From Gammaproteobacteria bacterium (GTDB lineage: Bacteria; Pseudomonadota; Gammaproteobacteria; Competibacterales; Competibacteraceae), in assembly GCA_024234995.1 (NCBI GenBank), contig JACKNF010000002.1, positions 292,919-356,918 of the forward strand: 64,000 nucleotides of DNA. Direction: 5' to 3'. The notes under the pieces are model-generated. The model saw only the letters and a program-made list of their open reading frames with translations, did not search any database and was not told where the DNA came from. The position numbers and the translations under genes were made by a program. Below, piece by piece: positions 1 to 10,100 of this stretch. Position 1 is the first letter of the stretch. Each line of letters starts with the position of its first letter.

Positions 1-11
1 CTTCGTCCGGC

Positions 12-980
12 GTGGTGGTTCATCGGGAAACTGTCGAGCTTAAGCGGCTGGAAAAGCGGATTGGCCGGATTCATTTGCAGCAACGGCTTGGCATCGAGGC
101 TGAACATGCAGCGCAAATCTTCGGACGAGGCCGGACCTTCTTCCACATCGAGAACTGGTACTCGATTCACACTCTGATTCGTTTGACGCTGCGTTGCATG
201 GGACTGTACCGCCGGGGGGTGCGCAACGCCACTGCTCTTCAGATTCGCCGCAATGAAATTGTGATGCCTCGGTTACCAGCGGTTTTCAACGGCTTTACCC
301 TGCTGCATTTGAGTGACCTGCATCTGGACGCCAGCCCGGCCTACCCGAGAAGCCTGATCGAGCGTCTGCGAGAAGTGGACTACGACATCTGCGTAATGAC
401 GGGCGACTTCCGCGCCAAAACTCACGGGCCTCACGAAGCCACCCTTACTGCTCTAGCCGAGGTTCGCCCTCATCTGCGCGGCTCGGTTTACGCCATCCTC
501 GGCAATCACGATTCGATTCGTATGGCTGCCGGCATCGAACAACTGGGTATTTCTTTGTTGCTGAATGAATCGGTGACGCTGGAACGGGATGGGGCGGCAC
601 TCTATCTCGCTGGCATTGACGATCCGCATTATTTTCAGGTCGATAACTTTGATAAGGCCGCCGCAAATATTCCTCCAGACGCCACTGCCATCCTGTTATC
701 GCATTCGCCGGAACCTTACCGGCTGGCCGCGCATGCTGGTTTTGATCTGATGCTCAGTGGCCATACGCATGGCGGCCAGATCTGCCTGCCGGGAGGGATC
801 GCGCTGATGACCAATGCCGGCTGTCCACGCCGTTTCTGCAAGGGTGCTTGGCGTTATCACACCCTGCAGGGTTATACCTCAACCGGTTCCGGTTCATCGG
901 TGGTCGGAGTGCGCTTTAATTGTCCGCCGGAAATCACCCTTCACCGGTTGCGGACATCGCCCTCACCCTCAACGGCATAG
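12..980 (+). CDS. Metallophosphoesterase, probably 5'-partial
   Basis: Calcineurin-like metallophosphoesterase. The two-metal motifs appear in order: DLHLD (about residue 101), GDFR (about 131), GNHD (about 163) and SGHTHGG (about 249). The roughly 90 residues before the first motif are hydrophilic and include NWYS and RRNE segments, as in cytoplasmic members of this family that keep an N-terminal extension. The frame is open to the first base of the window and the GTG at 12 has no visible ribosome binding site, so the true start probably lies upstream. Substrate is unknown; relatives include UDP-diacylglucosamine hydrolases and YkuE-like enzymes. It converges with the next gene. Confidence 0.8.
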   Translation: MVVHRETVELKRLEKRIGRIHLQQRLGIEAEHAAQIFGRGRTFFHIENWYSIHTLIRLTLRCMGLYRRGVRNATALQIRRNEIVMPRLPAVFNGFTLLHLSDLHLDASPAYPRSLIERLREVDYDICVMTGDFRAKTHGPHEATLTALAEVRPHLRGSVYAILGNHDSIRMAAGIEQLGISLLLNESVTLERDGAALYLAGIDDPHYFQVDNFDKAAANIPPDATAILLSHSPEPYRLAAHAGFDLMLSGHTHGGQICLPGGIALMTNAGCPRRFCKGAWRYHTLQGYTSTGSGSSVVGVRFNCPPEITLHRLRTSPSPSTA

Positions 981-1040
981 GATATGCGTTGCGTATCTTG
1001 TGGCTACAGCGTTCACTCAGGAAATGCGAAAGATATCCGT

Positions 1041-1526
1041 TTAATAAGGCTGCTTACGGATGCCGAGCCAGTAGAAAACCGGTGACAGCGTTAGCTCCAG
1101 CACGATAAATCCAGCGACAGTCAAGACGATAGTGCGCCCATTCAGGTCAAAGGTCTCTGCTATTGCCAGTAGTGGCAACAATGATTCTGGAATTTGATCT
1201 AGTCCTAAAGCCTTACTGCTGGAATTCAGGCCCAGTCGCCGCTTGATAAAACTCGACAGCACATCGCCTGCCATGGCAGCAAGACCAATCGTGATCCCGG
1301 CCCATACTGACCAGCCGAGAAATACAGCACATAGACCAGACGCTAATGTCGCTGCTAATACGCCCCGCCAGGTTTTTGAATCGCCCAGCAGGCGCTGGCC
1401 ATCGGCCATTATCCAGCCATTATCCAGCGGATGGGCGCCCCAATCGCCGCAGAGTTTTGCAGTGACAACGGGTGTGCCGTTAGCGATCACAATAAGCAGC
1501 AATAATCCCCATTCGATTGGCAGCAT
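1041..1526 (-). CDS. CarS-like CDP-archaeol synthase family protein (PF01864-like)
   Basis: Small integral membrane protein of about 161 residues with several hydrophobic helices. It carries signatures of the CDP-archaeol synthase/CDP-diglyceride synthetase group: GDSKTWRG, then AGDVLSSFIKRRLG, then LDQIPE near the C-terminus. Archaeal relatives activate archaetidic acid with CTP; bacterial members are known but their substrate is not established. The start MLPIEWG at 1526 is chosen because AAGAGAG lies about 8 bases upstream; a longer reading from 1616 adds 30 unlikely residues. It stands alone between convergent and divergent neighbours. Family assignment is good, biochemical role unknown. 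Confidence 0.75.
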   Translation of the reverse strand: MLPIEWGLLLLIVIANGTPVVTAKLCGDWGAHPLDNGWIMADGQRLLGDSKTWRGVLAATLASGLCAVFLGWSVWAGITIGLAAMAGDVLSSFIKRRLGLNSSSKALGLDQIPESLLPLLAIAETFDLNGRTIVLTVAGFIVLELTLSPVFYWLGIRKQPY

Positions 1527-1731
1527 TTTTTGCTCTCTTATATGGGCGGCATGCGCAGGCAACCTTAAAAACGACCGGCTACACTGAATTTGACCGTGTT
1601 TTGCCACCACCTTCAAAGGAGTTTAGGGAGCGCATGCATGAAAATAATCTGATTTGCTTCTGTCTTGACGCCCTGAGCAGAGGGTTGCTGGCCATCGCCT
1701 AAACCGCAAACTGCCACAGGAGAGCGAAATC

Positions 1732-2151
1732 ATGCATCAAATAATTCACTTATCGACCCGGTGCCGGGAGGAATTGATCGATATCACTCCACAGATCGCG
1801 GCAGTGCTGAAGGCCAGTGGGGTCCGCCAGGGGTTACTATCAGTTTACGCTCAGGGCGCCACCGCAGCGACTATGATCCAGGAAAACTGGGATGACAGTG
1901 TGCAGACCGATGTAGTTGACTTGCTGCGCAAATTAATTCCACGCGGGGTGTGGTTGCATGACCAGCAGGATGGTAACGGCGATGCCCATCTCAAAGCCGG
2001 TCTGGTAGGGCCATCGGAGACAATTCCAGTGATCGATGGCAAACTGGGTTTGTCCCGTTGGCAGAATATCTTCTTTTGTGAATTCGATGGGCCTCGTAAC
2101 GACCGTCGAGTAGTCTGCACAATACTCGCAGATGTGGAGGGGGTGATTTAA
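1732..2151 (+). CDS. yjbQ: YjbQ family protein (UPF0047)
   Basis: A 139-residue protein of the YjbQ/UPF0047 family, annotated in places as secondary thiamine-phosphate synthase because E. coli YjbQ can weakly replace ThiE. Visible hallmarks are GLLSVYAQGATAA near residue 35, ENWDDSV, a DGNGDAHLKAGLVG stretch around 82-95 and LSRWQNIFFCEFDGPR near the C-terminus. Length is typical. AGGAGAG stands 7-8 bases before the ATG. It is a single cytoplasmic gene; its physiological role is unsettled in the whole family. Confidence 0.88.
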   Translation: MHQIIHLSTRCREELIDITPQIAAVLKASGVRQGLLSVYAQGATAATMIQENWDDSVQTDVVDLLRKLIPRGVWLHDQQDGNGDAHLKAGLVGPSETIPVIDGKLGLSRWQNIFFCEFDGPRNDRRVVCTILADVEGVI

Positions 2152-2248
2152 CCGATTATCGTTTACAATCCTTCCAATCGTGGTGACCTCATCAAACGGT
2201 CAGTTCTATCTCCTTTGGTAAAATGGATTTCCGATATCGAGGCGGCGC

Positions 2249-2686
2249 ATGGCGCGAATCAAACTGGACCTGCCGGCAGATTATTCTTTCACTACTGAAC
2301 TGCGGATACGGATCACTGATGTCAATTATGGCGGACACTTGGGCAATGACGCCATGCTAGGCTTGTTGCATGAGGCGCGGGTCCGTTTTCTAAAGCACTA
2401 TGGATTTAGCGAATTGGATATTGGTGGCTGCGGGCTGATTATGACCGACAGCGCCCTCGTCTATAAATCCGAAGCGTTTCCCGGTGAAACGCTGGTGATC
2501 GCCATAGCGCTCGCCGATTTCAACAAGTATGGCTGTGACTTCATGTATCGGGTGACCGAGAAAGCGAGTGGCCGGGAAGTGGCGCGAGCTAAGACCGGTA
2601 TAGTATTTTTCGACTACGCAAAGCGCGCCGTACAAAAGATTCCACAACTTTTCCTCGATCAGTTTTCACCTAATGCCACTGCCTAA
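2249..2686 (+). CDS. Acyl-CoA thioesterase, 4HBT hotdog family
   Basis: A 145-residue hotdog-fold protein of the 4-hydroxybenzoyl-CoA thioesterase type. The N-terminal region has RITDVNYGGHLGNDAML, the position where family members carry a catalytic acid and an N/G-H pair; SEAFPGETL, RVTEKASGREVARAKTG and FDY follow as in YbgC-like proteins. It probably hydrolyses an acyl-CoA, but the chain length cannot be read from sequence. GAGG lies 6 bases before the ATG. Its last 14 bases overlap the next gene, so the two are probably translationally coupled. Confidence 0.82.
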   Translation: MARIKLDLPADYSFTTELRIRITDVNYGGHLGNDAMLGLLHEARVRFLKHYGFSELDIGGCGLIMTDSALVYKSEAFPGETLVIAIALADFNKYGCDFMYRVTEKASGREVARAKTGIVFFDYAKRAVQKIPQLFLDQFSPNATA

Positions 2687-4205
2687 ATTACCACTGTCAC
2701 CTGCCGCCCGGGCCTTGCTGCCGGTGCGTTTGATGCTGGCGGTGGGCGCCAGTATCGGTGTGGCATTCCTGCTGGTGCTTGTGTTGTATATTACCGACTT
2801 GGGCCTGTCGGTCTGGGATCGCTTACAGCAGGCACCGACGGCTTTTTGGGTCGTCTATCTGCTGATTTTATGTGCGTTGAGTGCTGGGGGCGGCTATGTG
2901 GTCTGGCGCGTGCTGCGTTGGGGCCGTCCTGCAGAAAAATCCCGCACGGTTGCACAGCCGCCGGATGAGGCCACTTTGCGCCAACGGCTGGAACACAGCG
3001 AAGCTGCCGGAGTTGCTGTCCATGAAATCCGCCAGGAACTGGATGAATTACAGCGGCGGCGGTCGGCCGGCGAGATCGTCGTGGCGGTGTTTGGCGAAAT
3101 CAGCGCCGGTAAATCTTCGCTGATCCGCGCTCTATTGCCGGGAACCGATATCGCCGTGGATGTATGCGGCGGCACGACGCGCGAAGTGAGCTACTACACC
3201 TGGACCAGTCCGGCGGGTGACAGGCTGGTGCTGGCCGATCTGCCGGGGCTTAATGAAGCGGACGGGAGTCTGGATCGGATGGCTCGCGATGAAGCCCTGC
3301 GTGCCCATGTGATTCTCTACGTCTGCGAAGGCGATCTGACCCGCAACCAGTACGAATCCCTGCGGACGCTGGCCGATCTCGGCAGTCCCTTGATCGTGGT
3401 GCTCAACAAGATTGACCGTTTCGCTGAACATGAATTGGCGCTGGTGCGCAAACGGCTGGCCGAACGGATTGGCGAACAGATCGATGTCGCGCCGGTGCAA
3501 TGTGGCGGTGTGGAGGAGGTTACCCGGATCTACCATGATGGCCGCGAGGAGACCTCCTTGCGTGAACGCAAACCCGAAGTCGAAGATCTGCGTCATGCCT
3601 TGCAGCGCTATCTGGATACCGATCCGCAGGTCTTGGATGCACTGCGCGATACAGCAGTATTCGTGCTGGCCCAGCAGAAGCTGGATTCTGCCGTCACCGA
3701 ATACCGGCGCGGCAAGGCTGACAATATTATCCAGGGTTATTCGCGTAAAGCGGTATTTGGAGCGCTGGCCGCTGTGAGTCCAGGCACCGATGTATTGATT
3801 CAAGGCTATCTGGGATTCAATCTAATTAAGGAGCTGTGCGCGCTGTATGAAGTGCCAGCGCGTGAGATGGATATGCAGCGCTTTCTCGATCTGGCCGGTA
3901 ACCAGATCAAGCGTAATTTCAACTTGTTGCTGGCGCTGGTCGGCAATATATTCAAAGCCTTTCCGGGTATCGGCACGGTGGTAGGCGGCATGATGCATGC
4001 TGTGGTCTATGGACTGATCTTCGAGAGTTTGGGTAAAGCGGTGGCCCGCTCTCTGGAAAGCCGGGGCGATTTGGTGAGCGGACCGGCGCTGCGGATGTTC
4101 GAGGATAACCTGAGTGAAGATTTGGAAGCGCGTGCAAGACGTTTGGCCCAACTGGTTTGGGCACGCCAACGGGAAAGCGCCCGTGCTGGAACCGCGACCG
4201 GTTGA
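2673..4205 (+). CDS. Membrane-anchored Era-like GTPase with DUF697-type C-terminus
   Basis: A 510-residue protein with two N-terminal membrane helices (about residues 15-40 and 55-80), then a G domain: P-loop GEISAGKSSL (about 144), switch II DLPGLNE (about 190) and NKID (about 247). The C-terminal third contains hydrophobic Gly/Ala-rich segments (GALAAVSPGTDVLIQGYLG, AFPGIGTVVGGMM) like DUF697 proteins of the YcjF type. It is paralogous to the next gene, which overlaps it. A role in envelope or membrane processes is only an inference from topology; no function is established. The ATG at 2673 lacks a strong ribosome binding site and relies on overlap with the thioesterase gene. Confidence 0.8.
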   Translation: MPLPKLPLSPAARALLPVRLMLAVGASIGVAFLLVLVLYITDLGLSVWDRLQQAPTAFWVVYLLILCALSAGGGYVVWRVLRWGRPAEKSRTVAQPPDEATLRQRLEHSEAAGVAVHEIRQELDELQRRRSAGEIVVAVFGEISAGKSSLIRALLPGTDIAVDVCGGTTREVSYYTWTSPAGDRLVLADLPGLNEADGSLDRMARDEALRAHVILYVCEGDLTRNQYESLRTLADLGSPLIVVLNKIDRFAEHELALVRKRLAERIGEQIDVAPVQCGGVEEVTRIYHDGREETSLRERKPEVEDLRHALQRYLDTDPQVLDALRDTAVFVLAQQKLDSAVTEYRRGKADNIIQGYSRKAVFGALAAVSPGTDVLIQGYLGFNLIKELCALYEVPAREMDMQRFLDLAGNQIKRNFNLLLALVGNIFKAFPGIGTVVGGMMHAVVYGLIFESLGKAVARSLESRGDLVSGPALRMFEDNLSEDLEARARRLAQLVWARQRESARAGTATG

Positions 4206-5484
4206 TGGCGACGGGCATCTAGCCCTGGCTCGCGAGAGCCTGCGCGAGTTGCTGGACGATCAACGGGTACCGCCTCCTGTGCGCAAGGCGTTGGCCGAGG
4301 AATATCAACAGCTCCATTTGCTGCTGGAGAAAATCGAGCAAGGCCATATTCATATCGCTGTGTTTGGCCGGGTCAGCGTGGGCAAGTCAGCACTGTTGAA
4401 TGCACTGCTGGGTGAGACGAAATTCTCGACCAGCCCCCTGCATGGTGAGACGACCCGTGCTACGCATGCCCGCTGGCAGGAGTACGATGCGGGCGGGGTG
4501 TTTTTGATCGACACACCCGGCATCAATGAAGTGGCCGGCGAGGAGCGGGAGCAACTCGCGCATGACGTAGCCAGCCGCAGCGATCTGGTGATGTTCGTGG
4601 TGGATGGCGATATCACCGACACCGAACTCAAGGCGTTGCGGCAAGTGAAAGGTGTGGCGCAACGCCTTGTGCTGGTGTTGAACAAGATCGATCGCTATAC
4701 CCAGACGGACCGCAATGCGCTGATGGCGACGTTACAGCGGCGCACGACCGGCTTGATCCAGCCGCAAGACATTCTGACCGCTGCCGCTCAACCGGCGGAG
4801 CGCATTGTGATTTTGGTCGACGCCGAGGGGAATGAGACCGAGACCCGCCGCCGCCCGCAGCCGGATGTGAACGTGTTGCGCGAACGGATTTGGGACATCC
4901 TTAAGGCGGAAGGTAAGACCATGGCGGCGCTCAATGCCGGGCTGTTCGCCGGGCGTTTCTCCGACCGGTTGACCCAGGAAATTGTCACCATCCGCCGCGA
5001 TGTGGCCGAGAAGGTGGTGCGTAATTACTGCCTGGGAAAAGGCATCGCGGTCGCGCTGAACCCGATTCCGATTGCCGATATGCTGGCGGCAGTGGCAACC
5101 GATGCAGCGATGGTCGTCCATCTTGGCCGGGTGTATGGCTTGCCGATCAACCGCGGCGAAGCTGGCTCGCTGCTCAAGACGATTTTTACCCAACTGGTGT
5201 TCCTAATGGGTACGGTTTGGAGCATGAACCTGGTGGCTTCAGCGCTCAAGGGCGTCAGTCTGGGGCTATCGACCGTGGTCACCGCCGGCGCGCAGGGCGC
5301 AGTGGCCTGGTACGGAACCTACGTAGTGGGCAAAGCCGCCGAACAGTATTTCGTTCAAGGCAAGTCCTGGGGCGAGGGCGGGCCGAAGCGGGTTGTTCAG
5401 GACATTCTTAACAGTTTGGACCGGGAATCACTGCTGGCTCAGGCGCGGGATGATATCCTGGCCCGGTTGAAACCGCTGCTGTGA
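4114..5484 (+). CDS. Second Era-like GTPase with DUF697-type C-terminus
   Basis: G-protein paralogue of the preceding gene without the N-terminal membrane helices. It has P-loop GRVSVGKSALLNALLG (about residue 83), DTPGINE (about 132), NKID (about 190), then a C-terminal region of Ala/Gly-rich hydrophobic helices typical of DUF697. The GTG at 4114 has GAGGA 8 bases upstream but overlaps the upstream gene by 92 bases; a second GTG at 4183 would cut the overlap to 23 bases, so the start is uncertain. The tandem pair plus the DUF3301 gene looks like one operon. Function unknown. Confidence 0.8.
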   Translation: MKIWKRVQDVWPNWFGHANGKAPVLEPRPVDGDGHLALARESLRELLDDQRVPPPVRKALAEEYQQLHLLLEKIEQGHIHIAVFGRVSVGKSALLNALLGETKFSTSPLHGETTRATHARWQEYDAGGVFLIDTPGINEVAGEEREQLAHDVASRSDLVMFVVDGDITDTELKALRQVKGVAQRLVLVLNKIDRYTQTDRNALMATLQRRTTGLIQPQDILTAAAQPAERIVILVDAEGNETETRRRPQPDVNVLRERIWDILKAEGKTMAALNAGLFAGRFSDRLTQEIVTIRRDVAEKVVRNYCLGKGIAVALNPIPIADMLAAVATDAAMVVHLGRVYGLPINRGEAGSLLKTIFTQLVFLMGTVWSMNLVASALKGVSLGLSTVVTAGAQGAVAWYGTYVVGKAAEQYFVQGKSWGEGGPKRVVQDILNSLDRESLLAQARDDILARLKPLL

Positions 5485-5804
5485 GTTTTTCATTTCTCAT
5501 CGGATTTTTGCTCGTTGTGGGTATCGCGTTGCTGTTTTGGCAGGACAGCCTCGGCGCCCGTGAACAGGCCCGCGCCGCCAGTTCCCAGGCCTGCCGTCAA
5601 ACCAATGTTCAACTGCTCGACGATACCGTAGCATTGGAGCGGTTGTGGCTGCGGCGCGATCACGATGGCCGGCTGAAGTGGGAACGGCTGTATATGTTCG
5701 AATTCACAGACACCGGACAGCGCCGCCAGACCGGTCGTGTGTTGCTGGTCGGCTGGCGAGTGGAAGTGTTGCACATGGAGGGTGGCGATCTGCTGGTGCC
5801 GTGA
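5481..5804 (+). CDS. DUF3301 domain-containing membrane-anchored protein
   Basis: A 107-residue protein with one N-terminal transmembrane helix (about residues 4-22) and a conserved soluble part with ASSQACRQ, QLLDDTVAL and the aromatic run RLYMFEFTDTG, followed by GRVLLVGWRVE. This pattern matches DUF3301, a small gammaproteobacterial family of unknown function. The GTG start overlaps the TGA of the upstream GTPase by one base (GTGA), indicating translational coupling. Confidence 0.8.
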   Translation: MSFSFLIGFLLVVGIALLFWQDSLGAREQARAASSQACRQTNVQLLDDTVALERLWLRRDHDGRLKWERLYMFEFTDTGQRRQTGRVLLVGWRVEVLHMEGGDLLVP

Positions 5805-5903
5805 TAGCCAGGCTCGTTAGAAGCTGTCTGGTAAAAAGCCACGGCGCTATATGGACTTTCAGTTCTTCATCAGTCCAAAATCGCGACAAGGAAGGATAAC
5901 ACC

Positions 5904-7148
5904 ATGCGCTTGCTGCACACTTCGGATTGGCATCTTGGCCAGACTCTGCATGATTTTGACCGGAGTTATGAGCACGAACGCTTTCTGGACTGGCTGCTGG
6001 ATACCCTGGAAGCCGAGCAAATTGACGCTTTGCTAATTGCCGGTGATGTCTTCGACAATCCCAATCCTTCCGCCGATGCTCAGAAGCAGTTCTACCATTT
6101 CCTGACCCAAGCCAAGCACCGGGTCCCGCAGCTCGACATCGTCATCATCGCGGGCAACCATGATTCGGCGGGACGCCTGGAAGCGCCGGCACCGTTATTT
6201 CAGGTCTTCGGCGCCACCGTCGTCGGCGCCGTTACCCGCGATGCCAAGGGTAATATTGAACTCAACCGGTTGATTGCACCGCTTCGCAACCGGCAAGGCG
6301 GCATCGCTGCCTGGTGTCTGGCGATTCCATTTCTGCGCCCCGGCGATGTTCCCAGGGTGGCTACGGATGGCGATGCCTATTTGGAAGGTGTCCGCCAGCT
6401 TTACCAGCAAGCGCTGGATCACGTCCTGGAATGCCGGGAGAGTGGCCAGGCCATTGTCGCCCTGGGTCACTGCCATACCAGCGGCGGCCTGACCTCTGAG
6501 GATTCTGAGCGGCGTATTGTGATCGGCGGCGCTGAAGCCTTGCCGGTGGACATTTTCGGTCCGGCCATCGCCTACGTCGCCCTGGGTCATCTGCATCGCG
6601 CGCAAAAAGCCGGTGGTCAGGAACGGGTGCGCTACTCGGGTAGTCCGCTGCCGATGTCCTTTACCGAGATTGATTACCTCCATCAGGTCGTGCGTGTCGA
6701 TCTCGCCGGTGATACGGTGCAAGACATTACCCCTCTTCACGTTCCGCGCCCGGTCGAATTGCTGCGGATTCCCCGGCAACCTGCACCGGTGGATGAAGTG
6801 GTGGAGCAATTGCATGCGCTGGATCTCCCCGGTGCGCCGCTCAAAGCGCAACCTTACCTGCAAGTTCGAGTGCAACTGACCGCCCCAGAGCCGGGATTGC
6901 GCACGAAAATCGAATCCGTTCTCGATAAAAAGCCAGTGAGGCTGGCCCGGATTGAAACTACCTATGGCGGCAATGCCAGCAGGATCGATCACCACCGCTA
7001 TCATTCGCTGGATGAACTGGAACGGTTGCAACCGGAAGACATCTTCAAGAAACTCTATCAACACCACTATCCGGATACGCAACCTGATGCGGCGTTGCTT
7101 ACCGCTTTCGCCGAGCTACTGAATACGCCACCGGATGCGGGGCTATGA
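5904..7148 (+). CDS. sbcD: Exonuclease SbcCD, nuclease subunit D
   Basis: A 414-residue Mre11-type nuclease subunit of the SbcCD complex, which opens DNA hairpins and trims protein-blocked ends. Phosphoesterase motifs are in order: SDWHLG (7-12), GDVFD (about 48), GNHD (about 85), LGHCHTSGG (about 188) and LGHLHRAQ (about 227). Length and C-terminal capping region are normal. The start has AAGGAAGGA about 7 bases upstream. Its stop overlaps the sbcC start (ATGA), the usual arrangement. Confidence 0.95.
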   Translation: MRLLHTSDWHLGQTLHDFDRSYEHERFLDWLLDTLEAEQIDALLIAGDVFDNPNPSADAQKQFYHFLTQAKHRVPQLDIVIIAGNHDSAGRLEAPAPLFQVFGATVVGAVTRDAKGNIELNRLIAPLRNRQGGIAAWCLAIPFLRPGDVPRVATDGDAYLEGVRQLYQQALDHVLECRESGQAIVALGHCHTSGGLTSEDSERRIVIGGAEALPVDIFGPAIAYVALGHLHRAQKAGGQERVRYSGSPLPMSFTEIDYLHQVVRVDLAGDTVQDITPLHVPRPVELLRIPRQPAPVDEVVEQLHALDLPGAPLKAQPYLQVRVQLTAPEPGLRTKIESVLDKKPVRLARIETTYGGNASRIDHHRYHSLDELERLQPEDIFKKLYQHHYPDTQPDAALLTAFAELLNTPPDAGL

Positions 7149-10100
7149 GAATCCTCGCCATTCGCGGCAAGAATCTGGCTTCTCTCGCGGGCGAGTTTGA
7201 ACTCCACTTCTGCCGGAATCCGCTTGCTACCGCTGGTCTGTTCGCTATTTGCGGCACGACCGGCTCCGGTAAAAGCACGCTGCTCGACGCTTTGTGTCTG
7301 GCGCTGTATGACGAAACCCCGCGTCTGACCCGCGCTGCTGTCAAAGGCGTCAGTCTGCCGGATGCCGGTAAGGACACCCTCACCCCGCAAGATACGCGCA
7401 ACTTGCTGCGCCGGGGCGTGGGTGAAGGTTTCGCCGAGGTCGATTTCGTCGGTAATGACGGGATTGAGTATTGCGCCCGCTGGAGTGTCCGCCGCGCCCG
7501 CGGTAAGGCTAGCGGTAAGCTGCAAAATACCGAATTGTCGCTGCAACCCCTGGACGGTGGACCACCCATTGGTGGCGTGAAAACCGAAGTCCAAAAGGCG
7601 ATCCGCGAGCGGGTAGGGCTGTCGTTTGAGCAATTCACCCGCGCCGTACTGCTGGCGCAAAACGAGTTCGCCGCCTTTCTGAAAGCCAACGATAATGAAC
7701 GGGCGGAACTGCTGGAAACCCTCACCGGCTTGGATGTTTACACCGGCATTTCCATCCGCGCCTATGAGCGTGCCCGGAACGAGCAGAAAGCGCTGGAAGC
7801 CTTGCAAACCCGGCTTACCGGCCAACAACCTCTGGACGATGCAGCCCGCAGCCAGTTGGAACAGACGCTCGCCGCCGCTAAAGCGGAAACTACCGCTCTG
7901 GAACAGCGTAAAATCGCACTGGAAAATCAACTGCGCTGGCATCAGCAGTGGCAGTCATTGCAGCAACAGGAACAGCAGGCGCAGGACGCTGTCCAGAATG
8001 CCCGCATGGTGCAGCAGGCTGCCGCGCCCCGGCAGGCGCAACTGACCCAGGTTGAAGCGGTGCAGGACGCGCGGCCCGTGGTGGAAGCCGTCGACCGCGC
8101 TGTCGCTGAAGTCGATCAGTGTCATCAGGTTGTCCAGCGCGCTGAGGAACAACGGGATGAGGCGCAACGCTTTCTACAACAGGCTGAAGCTGCCAAGGTG
8201 CAAGCCGATCAAGCGGCCGCTGCCGCCGAACAGCAACGCACGGACGCTAGTGACGCTCTCAAACAGGCCCGAGACCTGGACGCTGAAATCAAAACGCTCA
8301 CGCCCGGCCATGAGAATGCAGCTAAGACCTTGAGTGAAGCCCACCAGGCCGAGGCTGAGGCGCAGAAACGGCTGGCTGACCGGCAGGCCGAACGCAATCG
8401 GGTTGCAAAGGCGTTGCAAACTGCCCACGACTGGCTGACGAAGCATCAGCCATTGCATTTTCTGGCGGAGGACTGGCCGCGTTGGGATGTGCTGCTCAAG
8501 GATGCCGCGATCCTGCAAAGCAACCTGCGCGAGGCGGAACAGAAAATCGTTTCGAGCCGGCAGGACGCGCAAAAGAAGCGTCAGGAACTTGATAAAGCAA
8601 CCGATCAGTGCGCCAAGGTCGAAGCGGCGCTGCAAAAGGCGGAAAGCCGGTTGCAGGCTATTCTGACTGAATTAGCTGGCGTTGATAGCGAAACTCTGGC
8701 GGCGCAACGTCAGACCGCACAAACCCGCATCGATCATCTGACAGATGCTGAACGATTATGGAATACCCTCAGCGCCGGACAGACCCAACAAAATAAACTG
8801 GAAGATGAAAACCGTGCGCTCCAGGAACAGCTTGCCCAGGCGGAAATTGCCCTGCATCAGCTCAGCACCGATAAACCTGCCGCCGCCACCCGGCTGGAAC
8901 AGGCTGAAAAGTTACTGAAAATCGCCGAAGCTGCCAACGCGGAAAGCGTCGAGACGCTACGGGCCAGTCTGGAAATCGGCTCCCCCTGCCCAGTCTGTGG
9001 CGCAGTGGATCATCCCTACGCAACCGGCGATGCACCCTCCCGCGCCATACTGGTTAGATTGGAAACTGAGGTTGATGAGTGCCGGAAGACAGCGAAAATA
9101 TTGGATCGACAGGAAGCCACCCACCAAAACAGCCTCGAAAATAGCCGATGCCGCCTTGCCGGCCTTGCCAAAGAACAGGAAGCGCTGACCGCCACTCAGC
9201 AGCGGGACAACGCCGTCTGGAATACTCACCCGCTGGCGGCGGAACTGACCGTCATCACCCCTGATAATCGTTCGATCTGGTTGACTGACCAGCAGCAACT
9301 GGCTCGGAACGGTTTAGCCGCCATTGCCCAGCAGGAGAACGCGCAAAGAAAAGCCGCCAAGCAGCGAGACGATGTCCAGCAAGCCCGTGATCTCGCCCAG
9401 CAACAGCATTCGGCTGCGCAAAAAATCGTGTACGATGCGCAAACTGCTTTTGATTGGGCAACACAAGCTGTTCAAGCCGCTCAAGAACGGCAAACCGAAT
9501 GCGCCCGCCAGCTGGCGGAAAAGCTCACTGATCTGGATGCGGCGTTTTCCGGTCACGACTGGCGTCCGCTTTGGCAAAAAGATTCGCTCCGATTCCATGA
9601 GCAGCGGCGGCAAAAGGTTGCCGAGTGGAAAAAACAGAGTGAGAACGCTGAACAGTGGCGGCAACAGATCGTCACACTTGATACCGGAATCGGCAACTAT
9701 GCTGCAACCGCCGCCGACAAGACCGTGCAACGTCAACGCGCTGCTGATACATTTCAGAGCATTGACCGCGATCTTCAGTTCCGGCGTCAGCAACGCCAAG
9801 CATTGTTCAATGGGCGGGCTGTTGCCGAGGTGGAAGCGCACCTCGATCAGTTGATTAAAGATACCCGGTCAAAACTTCAGCAACAGGAAATGGCCGCACA
9901 GAAAGCCGGGCAGATCCAGGCTGGCGCTGAAACCGCGCTGATACGGGAACAGGCAGCGCTGGCGGCCAGCCAGAAGGCCGCAGAACAAGCGGCGGCAGTC
10001 TTGCAGCAATGGGTCACTGATTTCAATATCCGTTACCCCGGTACAGCGCTGGATATTCCGGCTCTTCACGCCCTGCTGGTCCACAGCAGTGCTTGGTTAA

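Noticed and set aside
6195..7082. Long antisense reading frame inside sbcD
   Set aside because: It mirrors the codon pattern of sbcD and has no start signal; the same holds for other long antisense frames in GTPase, livJ, rnfC and argF genes.
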